Positions 1 through 6,066 are shown, counted from the first letter of the stretch. The stretch: 8,367 nt of DNA from Chloroflexota bacterium (GCA_022561955.1 JADFQF010000045.1:1-8367), one strand, 5' to 3'. The notes: generated by a model from the letters alone, not told the origin. A program made the numbers and translations.

Positions 1-80
1 AGGGCGCCTTGCATGCGGGACGACCTCCTCTTAGTCTCCCCCTTAAAAAGGTGGAGAGAAAATCATTCTCCCTCCATGGG
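1..80. repeat. Direct repeat copy 1 with central hairpin (dispersed-repeat-like)
   Basis: This 80-bp unit recurs at 101-180 without gaps; by hand count 72 of 80 positions match. Its core is an inverted repeat, tctccccctt (35-44), loop aaa, aaggtggaga (48-57), with one C/T mismatch in the stem. A second small inverted repeat, tctccc (67-72) and gggaga (78-83), runs just past its right edge. The unit sits at the window edge, so more copies could lie upstream. It holds no gene and resembles the non-coding palindromic repeats dispersed in many bacterial genomes. The class is an inference because no other genomic copy can be seen. Confidence 0.8.
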
Positions 81-100
81 AGATAGTTGTATGGGCAGGT

Positions 101-180
101 AGGGCGCCTTGCATGCGGTGCGACCCCCTCTTAGTCTCCTCCTTAAAAAGGGGGAGAGAAATTCATTCTCCCTCGACGGG
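101..180. repeat. Direct repeat copy 2 with central hairpin
   Basis: This is the second copy of the unit at 1-80, starting exactly 100 bp later. It differs at eight positions (unit positions 19, 20, 26, 40, 52, 62, 75 and 77). Its core hairpin is tctcctcctt (135-144), loop aaa, aagggggaga (148-157). Two of the differences from copy 1 fall on the same base pair of the stem, turning C/T into a T/G (G-U) wobble. Beyond position 180 the similarity to the sequence after copy 1 fades to about 8 of 20 positions. The 80-bp length and lack of more copies argue against a CRISPR array. Confidence 0.8.
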
Positions 181-509
181 ATATGGCTAGGACGGGGGTG
201 AATCGCGCTCAATATTATCTTCAATTGCGTCGGGCATACGATCCTCCAGGCGAATCGGAATCGTCTACGCAAGTGAGGTAGCCATGACCAGTGAGTTCAT
301 AAACGAGCCTTGAAGCAGGCCAGTGGTTGGTTCGAGCCAAAATAAGCGCGAGGGATATAAGTCCGATATTTAGAGGTGACGGTTTGACCGTCTATGAGAG
401 CCCAACGGAGCGCCGTTGGCACGGGGAAATACTAAGGGTGGGCTCCAAACCGAGCAGCTCTCCGGGGCGCAGAAACAGCCCTCAGAATCGAACGATGAGG
501 CCCCGGAAC
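181..509. other. Gene-free stretch with small hairpins
   Basis: I see no convincing gene here. Open frames on the plus strand (about 327-668 and 416-616) run across the terminator and into the converging operon, have unremarkable composition and resemble no family I know. Two perfect small inverted repeats lie close together: gacggt-ttg-accgtc at 378-392 and ccaacgg-agcg-ccgttgg at 402-419. A Shine-Dalgarno-like agaggtga (372-379) precedes a TTG at 384, but the frame that follows is not protein-like. The hairpins could belong to an undescribed RNA or be chance; no known riboswitch or tRNA pattern fits. Confidence 0.4.
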
Positions 510-548
510 AAAAAGTTGCCCGTGAGCGTCTTGTGCTCACGGGCAACT
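510..548 (-). terminator. Intrinsic terminator of the leftward pilin operon
   Basis: A perfect 14-bp inverted repeat, agttgcccgtgagc (514-527) and gctcacgggcaact (535-548), encloses a 7-nt loop. Read on the minus strand, the stem is followed at once by five T residues (complement of 510-514), the classic Rho-independent layout. It lies about 100 bp past the stop codon of the PilX-like gene, so it ends the three-gene leftward operon. On the plus strand the stem is not followed by a T tract, so it probably works in one direction only. Confidence 0.88.
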
Positions 549-646
549 CATCATTCGTCTCGGGCCTTGCCGCACCATCGAATCATGGCGGACAATCGCA
601 AGCCTGGGCGCGTTGACCCAGGGTTCGCCTCGCGGAAACCAGTGGC

Positions 647-1999
647 CTACTGGCCTGTGTCGTTGTAGACAACCTCAGCATCGGAGCCCAGGAGATATAC
701 CGTGCTGGTCGTCTTGATGGTAGCGCCCTCGGTCACCGTGATCTCGTAGGTGTCCATCACCTTTACCACCGCGTCGGGCCAGCTGTATGCTTGGTCGTTG
801 AACTCCTTGAAGAAGACCGTGGTCTCGATAAAGTAGCTGCCCGGCTCCGTAGGGGCGGTGGCGTCAAACGCGATATACCTGTCGTTTGCATAAGACGGTA
901 TCGTCGGCTTGTCGTTGTCCCAGATCCAACTGAGCACCTGCCTCTGACCCTGCTGAGAGATCGGTAGAGGATCGTTTTCGGTTATATTCCCGGCAGTGGA
1001 GCCATTTAGGTATACAAAGCCGCCGGGAAGCTTCAGCCGCACCCACCAGAGGTGGAGGGACACGTTGTTGGTATTTTCGATAGGTATTATATACGTCGCA
1101 TTGAGCTGGCTCGGATCAATTGGGTCTGGCTCGACCGTCACCGACGTATCGACGTCGCCCTTCTCGCTGGCGCATACTGTCTCATCGGGGTCGCCGACGG
1201 TAATCCGGGCCGTGGCGCCGGTCCTCGTCTCGCTGCCTTCCGGCTCCACCCAGGCGATGTTGCAGTACTGACCCGTAGGAATATACGTGGCTTCTGCCTC
1301 GAAGCTCATTTCAAGGACCTGGCCCGGCTGAAGGGTTATACCCGCGGGGTTCAGGTCCCAGGAGAGCTGCAGATAGGCCGGAGTCTCGATGCCCGTCTCA
1401 GGATCGAACTTGTCTCTCCAGGTCTCGATCGGTGCCGACAGCAAAAACACGTCAAAGTCGGGGCTGGTGACGCTGTCAGCAACGTATGTGAACCCTTCCG
1501 GAAGTCCGTCGTGCATCCAGTTCAACGGTATGAACTTGTCCACCGTCGAGTTCTCGACACGGATAGTGTAGGTATGCACCGACGCTATCCCGGAATCCGC
1601 CGGCGCGGCGAAGGGGAACACGGCCTTGGTAACTACCATGCCTTCGCCGTTTATCGGGGATATGCCGGGGTCCCCTGGATCGATCTCGATGATTGTCTCG
1701 TCGCCGTTGATTTCCGTGATAATCGTATCGCCGTCGGGCTCGCCGTCGCCGTCATCGTCGAGCCACAGCGTTTCCAGGTATTCCTCGTCCGGCGGGTTCA
1801 GGATCTGGTGAATTCCCAGCTCCTCGGCGCCGATCTGCGAGAACTGGTCCCGGGCGATCCGCGACTTGACGGTGGAGTCCACGGTCAGCGTGCTCGCCAG
1901 GCCCAGAGCGGCCGTGATGATGGGAACGGAGATGGCCATAAAGGCCAGCGCCAATACCATCGTTACTCCGTCTTCCTTATGAATTAGCCGTTTGAACAT
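647..1999 (-). CDS. PilX/GspK-like large minor pilin with two DUF11-like domains
   Basis: This 450-residue protein has a short charged leader ending EDG, then a hydrophobic helix (about 11-38) shaped like the PilX N-terminal region of type IV pilus assembly proteins. If the prepilin peptidase cuts after Gly11, position +5 is Leu, not the usual Glu; GspK-type tip pseudopilins also lack that Glu. An Asp-rich stretch (81-91) resembles a calcium-binding loop. Two homologous beta-rich segments follow, about 125-268 and 286-418. They share YTIRVEN/YIIPIEN, LPEGF/LPGGF, LSW and PTGQY/EPGSY motifs, as in DUF11-type surface repeats. Cys246 and Cys276 could pair. The ATG lies 3 bp after the upstream stop with GAGG about 9 nt before it, suggesting translational coupling. 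Likely role: exposed tip or adhesive subunit of the pilus. Last gene before the terminator. Confidence 0.75.
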   Translation of the reverse strand: MFKRLIHKEDGVTMVLALAFMAISVPIITAALGLASTLTVDSTVKSRIARDQFSQIGAEELGIHQILNPPDEEYLETLWLDDDGDGEPDGDTIITEINGDETIIEIDPGDPGISPINGEGMVVTKAVFPFAAPADSGIASVHTYTIRVENSTVDKFIPLNWMHDGLPEGFTYVADSVTSPDFDVFLLSAPIETWRDKFDPETGIETPAYLQLSWDLNPAGITLQPGQVLEMSFEAEATYIPTGQYCNIAWVEPEGSETRTGATARITVGDPDETVCASEKGDVDTSVTVEPDPIDPSQLNATYIIPIENTNNVSLHLWWVRLKLPGGFVYLNGSTAGNITENDPLPISQQGQRQVLSWIWDNDKPTIPSYANDRYIAFDATAPTEPGSYFIETTVFFKEFNDQAYSWPDAVVKVMDTYEITVTEGATIKTTSTVYLLGSDAEVVYNDTGQ

Positions 2000-2002
2000 T
2001 GG

Positions 2003-2590
2003 CTAGATCCTCAACTTCCTCAGAAATGTCTGGAGACTTGTGAACTCGGTCCCACCTTCCTCCGCCTCAACTTCGAGATCGAAGCTGAGCACATCACCTG
2101 AAGCAGATAGGCTGAAGCCGGCGGAGACGACGCGCCTCGTAAGGCTCATCTGGGCTAGCTGCAGACCGTCGGACACTATTAACCTCTGTAACTCTTTGCC
2201 GACGACTACATAGGTGATCTCGTTCCGAGTAAAGTTTGCGCCCATGGTGCCGTCGCAGTAGGTCGCTGGCAGGTCATTTGGATCAGCGAACTCGTACCAG
2301 ACCACCGTTATGCTGCTGACAGTCCCGCCACCGGGGATTAGCTTGGCATTCGTCGCCGGGTCACAGACTTCGTGAGCCTTCCAAGCGTCCTCGGACAGCC
2401 AGCTGTCGGCGTGCCTGATATCCCTGGTGGCGATAACATCATCGACCCATACGCGCTCGATAACGAGGCTCTGGAAGATGCTGCTACCCACGAGGCCCAT
2501 GCCGAGACCCATGATGCTCAAGGCGACCAGCGTCTCTGCCAGGGTAAAACCAGAAGATGTAGACAAAAGCCTATTAAATATCGACTTCAT
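2003..2590 (-). CDS. PilW/GspJ-like minor pilin (prepilin-type N-methylation signal)
   Basis: This 195-residue protein is a minor pilin or pseudopilin. Its leader MKSIFNRLLSTSSG carries basic residues and ends in Gly14, followed by FTLAETLVALSIMG, the class III signal with Phe at +1 and Glu at +5 (Glu19). The hydrophobic N-terminal helix runs to about residue 40. The rest is a soluble domain with two cysteines (VCDP and TYCDG) that could form a disulfide. I chose the ATG at 2590 because GGAG lies 8 nt before it; a GTG at 2608 is in frame but would add only six residues. The gene is second of three in the leftward operon, 37 bp after the PilV-like gene and 3 bp before the PilX-like gene. Size and position suggest PilW/GspJ, but the exact minor-pilin type is inferred. 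Confidence 0.82.
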   Translation of the reverse strand: MKSIFNRLLSTSSGFTLAETLVALSIMGLGMGLVGSSIFQSLVIERVWVDDVIATRDIRHADSWLSEDAWKAHEVCDPATNAKLIPGGGTVSSITVVWYEFADPNDLPATYCDGTMGANFTRNEITYVVVGKELQRLIVSDGLQLAQMSLTRRVVSAGFSLSASGDVLSFDLEVEAEEGGTEFTSLQTFLRKLRI

Positions 2591-2627
2591 CAACCCCACT
2601 CCCACCACCGCATTTCAGGCTTTTGAA

Positions 2628-3074
2628 TTACAGTTGATTTGCCTTTATGGTTTCCAGTACGAAGACCGTGTCGTTTCCGTAGTACACCGTGACTATGACC
2701 TTCTGCACGTCGGGGTCCGGAGCCAGTACGTCCACTTCCACCGTGATGGCCGTTACCGTGTACCCCTCCGGAGTCGTGACAGCAGGGTAGTCGGTGCCTA
2801 TATCCAGGTAGGCACTCTCGAAAATCGAGGCCATCTGGTTCCTTGCCACGAATTCCGCCATCGATTGCCTTTCCGTCTGCGCGCCGGAGATCTGCGTAGT
2901 CGAAAGACCACTCATCACCGCGGTGCCCACTATGGTAAAAATGGCTATGGAAACGACGGATTCGACTAGCAAGCTACCCGTCTTCTCACGAACAAGCGAC
3001 TTGATGCAGCTTCCGATGCCGCCCTTGCGAGTCATCCCCATTTTCTTCATGTACGTGGCTGTTAACAGCTTCAT
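2628..3074 (-). CDS. PilV/GspI-like minor pilin
   Basis: This 148-residue prepilin-like protein is the first gene of the leftward operon. A basic leader of 33 residues ends KTG, followed by SLLVESVVSIAIFTIVGTAVMSGL: Gly33 at -1, Ser at +1 instead of the usual Phe or Met, and Glu38 at +5. A short soluble domain with likely beta strands follows (EGYTVTAITVEVDVL and KVIVTVYYG). The leader is long, and ATG codons at residues 9, 12 and 14 are alternatives, but only the ATG at 3074 has a usable ribosome-binding site (GAGG about 9 nt upstream). Small size and the VESV motif fit PilV/GspI. It would be cleaved by a prepilin peptidase not encoded in this window and join the inner-membrane pseudopilus initiation complex. 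Confidence 0.8.
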   Translation of the reverse strand: MKLLTATYMKKMGMTRKGGIGSCIKSLVREKTGSLLVESVVSIAIFTIVGTAVMSGLSTTQISGAQTERQSMAEFVARNQMASIFESAYLDIGTDYPAVTTPEGYTVTAITVEVDVLAPDPDVQKVIVTVYYGNDTVFVLETIKANQL

Positions 3075-3282
3075 GGCCTTCCGCCTCTTCTGAATCCAGC
3101 CCCCACGTAGAGGGCTCTAGTCCGCCATCAACTCAGGGTCTAATCCTATACTTAGCCGCTCTACACGACACCGTCCTAAAGTACCAACTTGCCCAGGCTG
3201 GTAGACACTGACCAAAAGCATCACAAAACCCAGGAACCGCAAACTTAGCGCATACCTATTACAAACCTAGGCGGTCATTTGC

Positions 3283-3302
3283 ATTGGTACTATGGTTCCA
3301 AT
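3283..3302. promoter_or_regulatory. Imperfect 20-bp dyad, possible LuxR-family operator
   Basis: Arms attgg (3283-3287) and ccaat (3298-3302) flank a partly symmetric centre, giving about 8 matched positions of 10 across the half-sites. Twenty base pairs with twofold symmetry is the usual size of a lux-box-like target of LuxR-type DNA-binding domains. It ends 8 bp before the ribosome-binding site of the small LuxR-type gene, which would suit autoregulation. An ATG (3292) sits at its centre but has no ribosome-binding site. Operator function is inferred only from position and symmetry. Confidence 0.3.
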
Positions 3303-3310
3303 CGGATGTT

Positions 3311-3317
3311 GGAGGAG
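3311..3317 (+). promoter_or_regulatory. Strong ribosome-binding site that sets the GTG start
   Basis: GGAGGAG ends 4 nt before the GTG at 3322 and is one of the best Shine-Dalgarno matches in the window. It lies downstream of the in-frame ATG at 3292, so it cannot serve that codon. It therefore supports GTG 3322 as the true start of the LuxR-type gene. Confidence 0.7.
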
Positions 3318-3321
3318 TGAC

Positions 3322-3645
3322 GTGGTTACGGCAATGCAGACAACGTTTCCAGTACAAGAAGACGTAGACTTTTCGCTAAGTGTTCTCAGGATTAACGGCG
3401 GCGTCGTGATAAGGCCGCGGAATTCTGAGCAGGTGCCCGTTGACGCCCAGCCTCTGACGGACAGAGAAAGGGAGGTACTCTCTATAGTGGCGGAGGGATA
3501 CTCCAATAAGCTCATCGCGGCGCGACTGGGAATTTCCGAGCGGACCGTCAAAAACCACCTTACCTATATCATGATCAAGCTTCGAGCCTCCGACCGCACT
3601 CACGCCGTCGTTACGGCGGTAAGGCTCGGATGGCTGGCCATCTGA
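3322..3645 (+). CDS. Small stand-alone LuxR-type (GerE) HTH transcription regulator
   Basis: This 107-residue protein ends in a full LuxR/GerE helix-turn-helix (about 44-107): LTDREREVLSIVAEGYSNK, then IAARLGISERTVKNHL, then the dimerisation helix IMIKLRASDRTHAVVTAVRLG. The conserved REREVL, SNK, IA..L.IS..TVKNH and KL residues are all present, so DNA binding is likely. The first 43 residues form no recognisable receiver or autoinducer-binding domain; the usual family members are about 200 residues or more. It is a DNA-binding domain with only a short N-terminal extension. An ATG at 3292 would add ten residues but has no ribosome-binding site. It opens the rightward pilus operon and is divergent from the pilin operon, so a role as their local regulator is plausible. 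How it senses a signal is not visible; its partner may be one of the next two gene products. Confidence 0.85.
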   Translation: MVTAMQTTFPVQEDVDFSLSVLRINGGVVIRPRNSEQVPVDAQPLTDREREVLSIVAEGYSNKLIAARLGISERTVKNHLTYIMIKLRASDRTHAVVTAVRLGWLAI

Positions 3646-3704
3646 TCGTCCGGCACCGGGCGGGACACATTCAGAAATAGGTTGGTGATGAGGTAATAAT
3701 CCAA

Positions 3705-3717
3705 GGTCAGATTGACC
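3705..3717. promoter_or_regulatory. Short perfect dyad GGTCA-GAT-TGACC
   Basis: A 5-3-5 perfect inverted repeat lies 16 bp before the start of the 129-residue protein, just ahead of its ribosome-binding site (GAGGTGA, 3721-3727). It could be a protein-binding site or a small hairpin that affects translation. The length is short enough for chance. Confidence 0.25.
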
Positions 3718-3733
3718 AGAGAGGTGACATTTC

Positions 3734-4123
3734 ATGATAAATCAGATCAACGATATATATGAGAAGACGTCTCACGAGCCCAGCGAAAACGGCAACCACA
3801 GGCCGATAGACAGGGAATTCGAAGGCGTTATCGGCGCGGCAATAGAACAGGCCGTCTCTCAGTACCACAATCTGCTGAGGCAGGGGCTTGATATCGAGGT
3901 CAAGCGCATCGTCGAGGAGTTCGAGAAGGCCACCTCAACGATAGACATGGTCATCGCCCGGCGCGTCCGAGCCCGCCTAGCGGAGCTAGTGCAAGGCGAA
4001 GTTCGAAGGGTTTTCGATGACACTCTGAGCAACGCCGAGCAGACACTCGTGGACCCCATATGGGCCAAGGCACGCGACAAGCACCTCTCTTTCATGTCCG
4101 ATTTCGGCCAATCGGAGGAGTAG
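3734..4123 (+). CDS. Uncharacterised helical protein, short paralogue of the next gene
   Basis: I do not recognise the family of this 129-residue protein. After a polar N-terminus of about 27 residues it consists of one charged, probably all-helical domain (28-122) rich in E, R, K and A with heptad-like spacing, suggesting coiled coil. There is no signal peptide or membrane segment, so it should be cytoplasmic. The domain is repeated in the next gene at 60 of 95 identical positions by hand alignment, including FEGVIGAAIE, AVSQY, EVKRIV, RARL, VFDDTL and DPIW. Both proteins begin MIN, pointing to tandem gene duplication. The start has a strong ribosome-binding site (GAGGTGA, 3721-3727). Its place between a LuxR-type regulator and PilB suggests a role in controlling or scaffolding pilus assembly, but function is unknown. 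Confidence 0.82.
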   Translation: MINQINDIYEKTSHEPSENGNHRPIDREFEGVIGAAIEQAVSQYHNLLRQGLDIEVKRIVEEFEKATSTIDMVIARRVRARLAELVQGEVRRVFDDTLSNAEQTLVDPIWAKARDKHLSFMSDFGQSEE

Positions 4124-4163
4124 CCCTACGTTCCGCTAGGGACGCGCGACACTGCCGATGCGA

Positions 4164-4189
4164 GTCCCGAATCGCCGTAGATTCGGGAC
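4164..4189. repeat. Perfect 10-bp inverted repeat between the paralogues
   Basis: gtcccgaatc (4164-4173) and gattcgggac (4180-4189) form a perfect stem with a 6-nt loop in the 133-bp gap between the paralogues. No T tract follows on either strand, so it is not a typical intrinsic terminator. In an operon it could be a transcript-stabilising or processing hairpin that lets the upstream short gene be expressed at a different level from the genes after it. A weaker 5-bp stem, ccctac...taggg, lies just upstream near 4124-4141. Confidence 0.6.
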
Positions 4190-4256
4190 CGCTTGAGATT
4201 TCCGATTCAATACCTACGCTAAGTTCGCATATGAAATGGAGTCAGGCAAAGGGACC

Positions 4257-6059
4257 ATGATCAACGAAAGCGGCGGAAGCCAAGACAGTCGGGACGGCGA
4301 TGAAGACCAGGAAATTGACGATACGCCGGCAGACTCGATGCTGGGTCAATTTGAGGGCGTGATCGGAGCGGCCATCGAGAAGGCAGTATCACAGTACCGT
4401 GCCCTCCTCAGCCAGGGCCTCGAGACCGAGGTCAAGAGAATCGTTACGGAGTTTGAAGTCGCCACCGCAGACGTAGACCAGGCAGTCGCGAAGCAGACCA
4501 GGGCAAGGCTGTCCGAGCTGGTCGAGAGCGAGGTCAGGGCCGTATTCGACGACACCCTCGGCGATGCCGAGAAGACGTTTGCAGACCCTATATGGCGCAC
4601 GGCCCGCGACAGGCACATCCCCTACCTGGCGCCCAAAAAGTCAGAATCCGAGAGAGCGGCTTCCACTTCCCAGACGCACTCGCAGGCTAATCCCACGGAA
4701 CATGGTCCCGTCTCGCAGCCAGAGGCGCCTGAGACCGAGCCCGAGAACGTCGAGGGTCCCAAGTCAATCGCCGCGCCCTCACCTAATTTCTGGGTGTTTC
4801 CGTCCGATCAGCAGATGCGCGTAAGAGTGCAGGAAGAGCCGGACCAGGCCCATTCCCCCAACGATGCGTCCGCCGATGCCCAACAGCCGTCGGCCGAAAA
4901 CGATGAGATGTACACCGACGCCCTGTCAGCCGTAGTTGACGACAATTCAGACCTTGAGACGGTCATACACGATAATGCCGATCCGGTGCACGTCGCAGCC
5001 AACGAGGACTTAGATCAGGAGCCCGTGGGCGATTTCGAGCCGAGTCCCTTTGTAGCAATGGACGATGACGAGCTGATGGTCGCGGAGGCCCCGGACCTAG
5101 AGGACATTGAAGAGCCTGAATGGCTCCTATCGGACAACCCGGATGAAATTTCTGACGACTGGAGTGCGCCCGTTCCTTTTATTTCAGAAATAGAGACCGC
5201 CGAGGCAATAGTCGTCGAGAGTGGCGAAAAGTCTGCCTCCGACCGCATGGAAGAGGAATCGACACACGATGAAGGGAGTGCCAACGGGCTGAGCGACGCC
5301 GAAAGCGCGAAGTACGATGCGCCGGTGGAAGAGGATACGGCAGACTCCACGTCCGAGGGTCTGGAGTCCCACGACATTGCGGCCAATCCCGCAGAAGAAG
5401 AATCTGAGCCGGTAAATGAGCAGACGGTGAACGACGATGCCGGCGAAGTCGCGGCCCAAGCAGACGTAATCGAAGACAAAGAGGTGAAACAGCAGGCCGA
5501 GGCCGTAGCGAACGTCGCGGAAGAACCCATTTCGAAAGCGGACGAGCCTGAAAAAATCATCTCCGCCGTCGAGAGCGATGTGGCGACACTTGCAGATGCA
5601 GTCGTAGACGATGTGGCGAAAGACCAGACCGCAGTTGTAGCAAGCGTCGCGCAAGAGCCCACGCTCAAGGATGACGATCCGTCCGAGCCGGATGATGTTC
5701 AGGCGGTCGTATTCGAGGGCACCGTGCGGCTGAACGTAGAGGCCCCCGGTTGCGTAAAGGAGATCGTACAGTTCGTGAGAGAGCTCAGGCAGAAGCCGCA
5801 ACTCCGATTGCTGCGTCTCGTCGGCAACAACATGGAGGGAGTGGACATCTGGCTCGGTCTCAGGGAACCCTTGAATCTGGGAACCATCCTTCCGGAGATG
5901 GAAGGCGTGACGATCATCAGCAAGTTCCTGGAGCATGTGGGTGGACCGGACGAGCGACTGCTAAGCGTTCGTCTGATTCGAGATGAAGTACCCCAGAATT
6001 CCGGATCGTTTCTGCCCGCGGAATCGATGCCTGTCGAAAATCCAAAGGTAGTGGCGTAA
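4257..6059 (+). CDS. Uncharacterised acidic three-part protein, long paralogue of the preceding gene
   Basis: This 600-residue protein is unrecognised. Residues 31-125 are the helical domain shared with the preceding gene. Residues about 126-480 are low-complexity and very acidic (roughly a third Asp/Glu by eye), with Ala, Ser and Pro; it includes a degenerate repeat (416-431 and 460-475, V-A-x-V-A-x-E-P...K.D..P). Residues about 483-578 form a compact region alternating strand-like and helix-like segments (FEGTVRLNVEAPG, VKEIVQFVRELRQ, LRLLRLVGNN, VDIWLGLREPL), perhaps a ferredoxin-like alpha/beta fold. There is no signal peptide or membrane segment. I chose the ATG at 4257 because it begins MIN like its paralogue; an in-frame ATG at 4236 would add seven residues. 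Neither has a strong ribosome-binding site. It ends 7 bp before pilB. Acidic scaffold proteins such as FimV work with type IV pili elsewhere, but no homology is claimed. Confidence 0.8.
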   Translation: MINESGGSQDSRDGDEDQEIDDTPADSMLGQFEGVIGAAIEKAVSQYRALLSQGLETEVKRIVTEFEVATADVDQAVAKQTRARLSELVESEVRAVFDDTLGDAEKTFADPIWRTARDRHIPYLAPKKSESERAASTSQTHSQANPTEHGPVSQPEAPETEPENVEGPKSIAAPSPNFWVFPSDQQMRVRVQEEPDQAHSPNDASADAQQPSAENDEMYTDALSAVVDDNSDLETVIHDNADPVHVAANEDLDQEPVGDFEPSPFVAMDDDELMVAEAPDLEDIEEPEWLLSDNPDEISDDWSAPVPFISEIETAEAIVVESGEKSASDRMEEESTHDEGSANGLSDAESAKYDAPVEEDTADSTSEGLESHDIAANPAEEESEPVNEQTVNDDAGEVAAQADVIEDKEVKQQAEAVANVAEEPISKADEPEKIISAVESDVATLADAVVDDVAKDQTAVVASVAQEPTLKDDDPSEPDDVQAVVFEGTVRLNVEAPGCVKEIVQFVRELRQKPQLRLLRLVGNNMEGVDIWLGLREPLNLGTILPEMEGVTIISKFLEHVGGPDERLLSVRLIRDEVPQNSGSFLPAESMPVENPKVVA

Positions 6060-6066
6060 GGGGATC

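Larger units (their letters stand above)
3075..3321. promoter_or_regulatory. Divergent regulatory region between pilin and LuxR/PilB operons
   Basis: About 250 bp separate two divergently transcribed operons, so promoters for both should lie here. I could not fix a convincing -35/-10 pair on either strand. Weak -10-like hexamers are TATACT (3147-3152, plus strand) and TAGGAT on the minus strand at nearly the same place. The region is more AT-rich than its surroundings near 3205-3270. A dyad close to the LuxR-type gene is listed separately. Confidence 0.5.

Noticed and set aside
1..200. CRISPR array
   Set aside because: There are only two units, each 80 bp with 20-bp gaps; this is far from the usual repeat and spacer sizes, and no cas gene is nearby.
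63..272. Minus-strand open frame of 69 codons
   Set aside because: It runs through the direct repeats, is Arg/Pro-rich and has no recognisable motif; it is translated repeat sequence.
325..345. tRNA T-arm-like sequence ttggttcgagccaa
   Set aside because: The loop is one base short, and no anticodon, D-arm or acceptor stem can be folded around it.
402..480. Riboswitch resembling a cobalamin-type core
   Set aside because: The order and spacing of the conserved blocks do not match, and no downstream plus-strand gene would be controlled.
514..548. Plus-strand terminator
   Set aside because: The stem is perfect but has no T tract on its right side; only the minus-strand reading has one.
327..668. 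Plus-strand frames of 113 and 66 codons (327-668 and 416-616)
   Set aside because: Both cross the terminator stem, the longer one also overlaps the 3' end of the converging PilX-like gene, and neither resembles a known protein. The 416 start is a TTG without a ribosome-binding site.
1052..1987. Plus-strand frame of 311 codons opposite the PilX-like gene
   Set aside because: It is antisense to a gene with clear pilin and beta-domain features, is rich in Arg, Gly and His, and shows no domain or ribosome-binding site.
2427..2969. Plus-strand frame of 180 codons opposite the two small minor pilins
   Set aside because: It spans two real minus-strand genes with prepilin signals and has no coherent motif.
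5015..5936. Minus-strand frames opposite the acidic protein (5015-5668 and 5184-5936)
   Set aside because: They are mirror frames of a biased low-complexity coding region (Ser/Ala/Thr-rich or Arg/Leu-rich), with no operon context.
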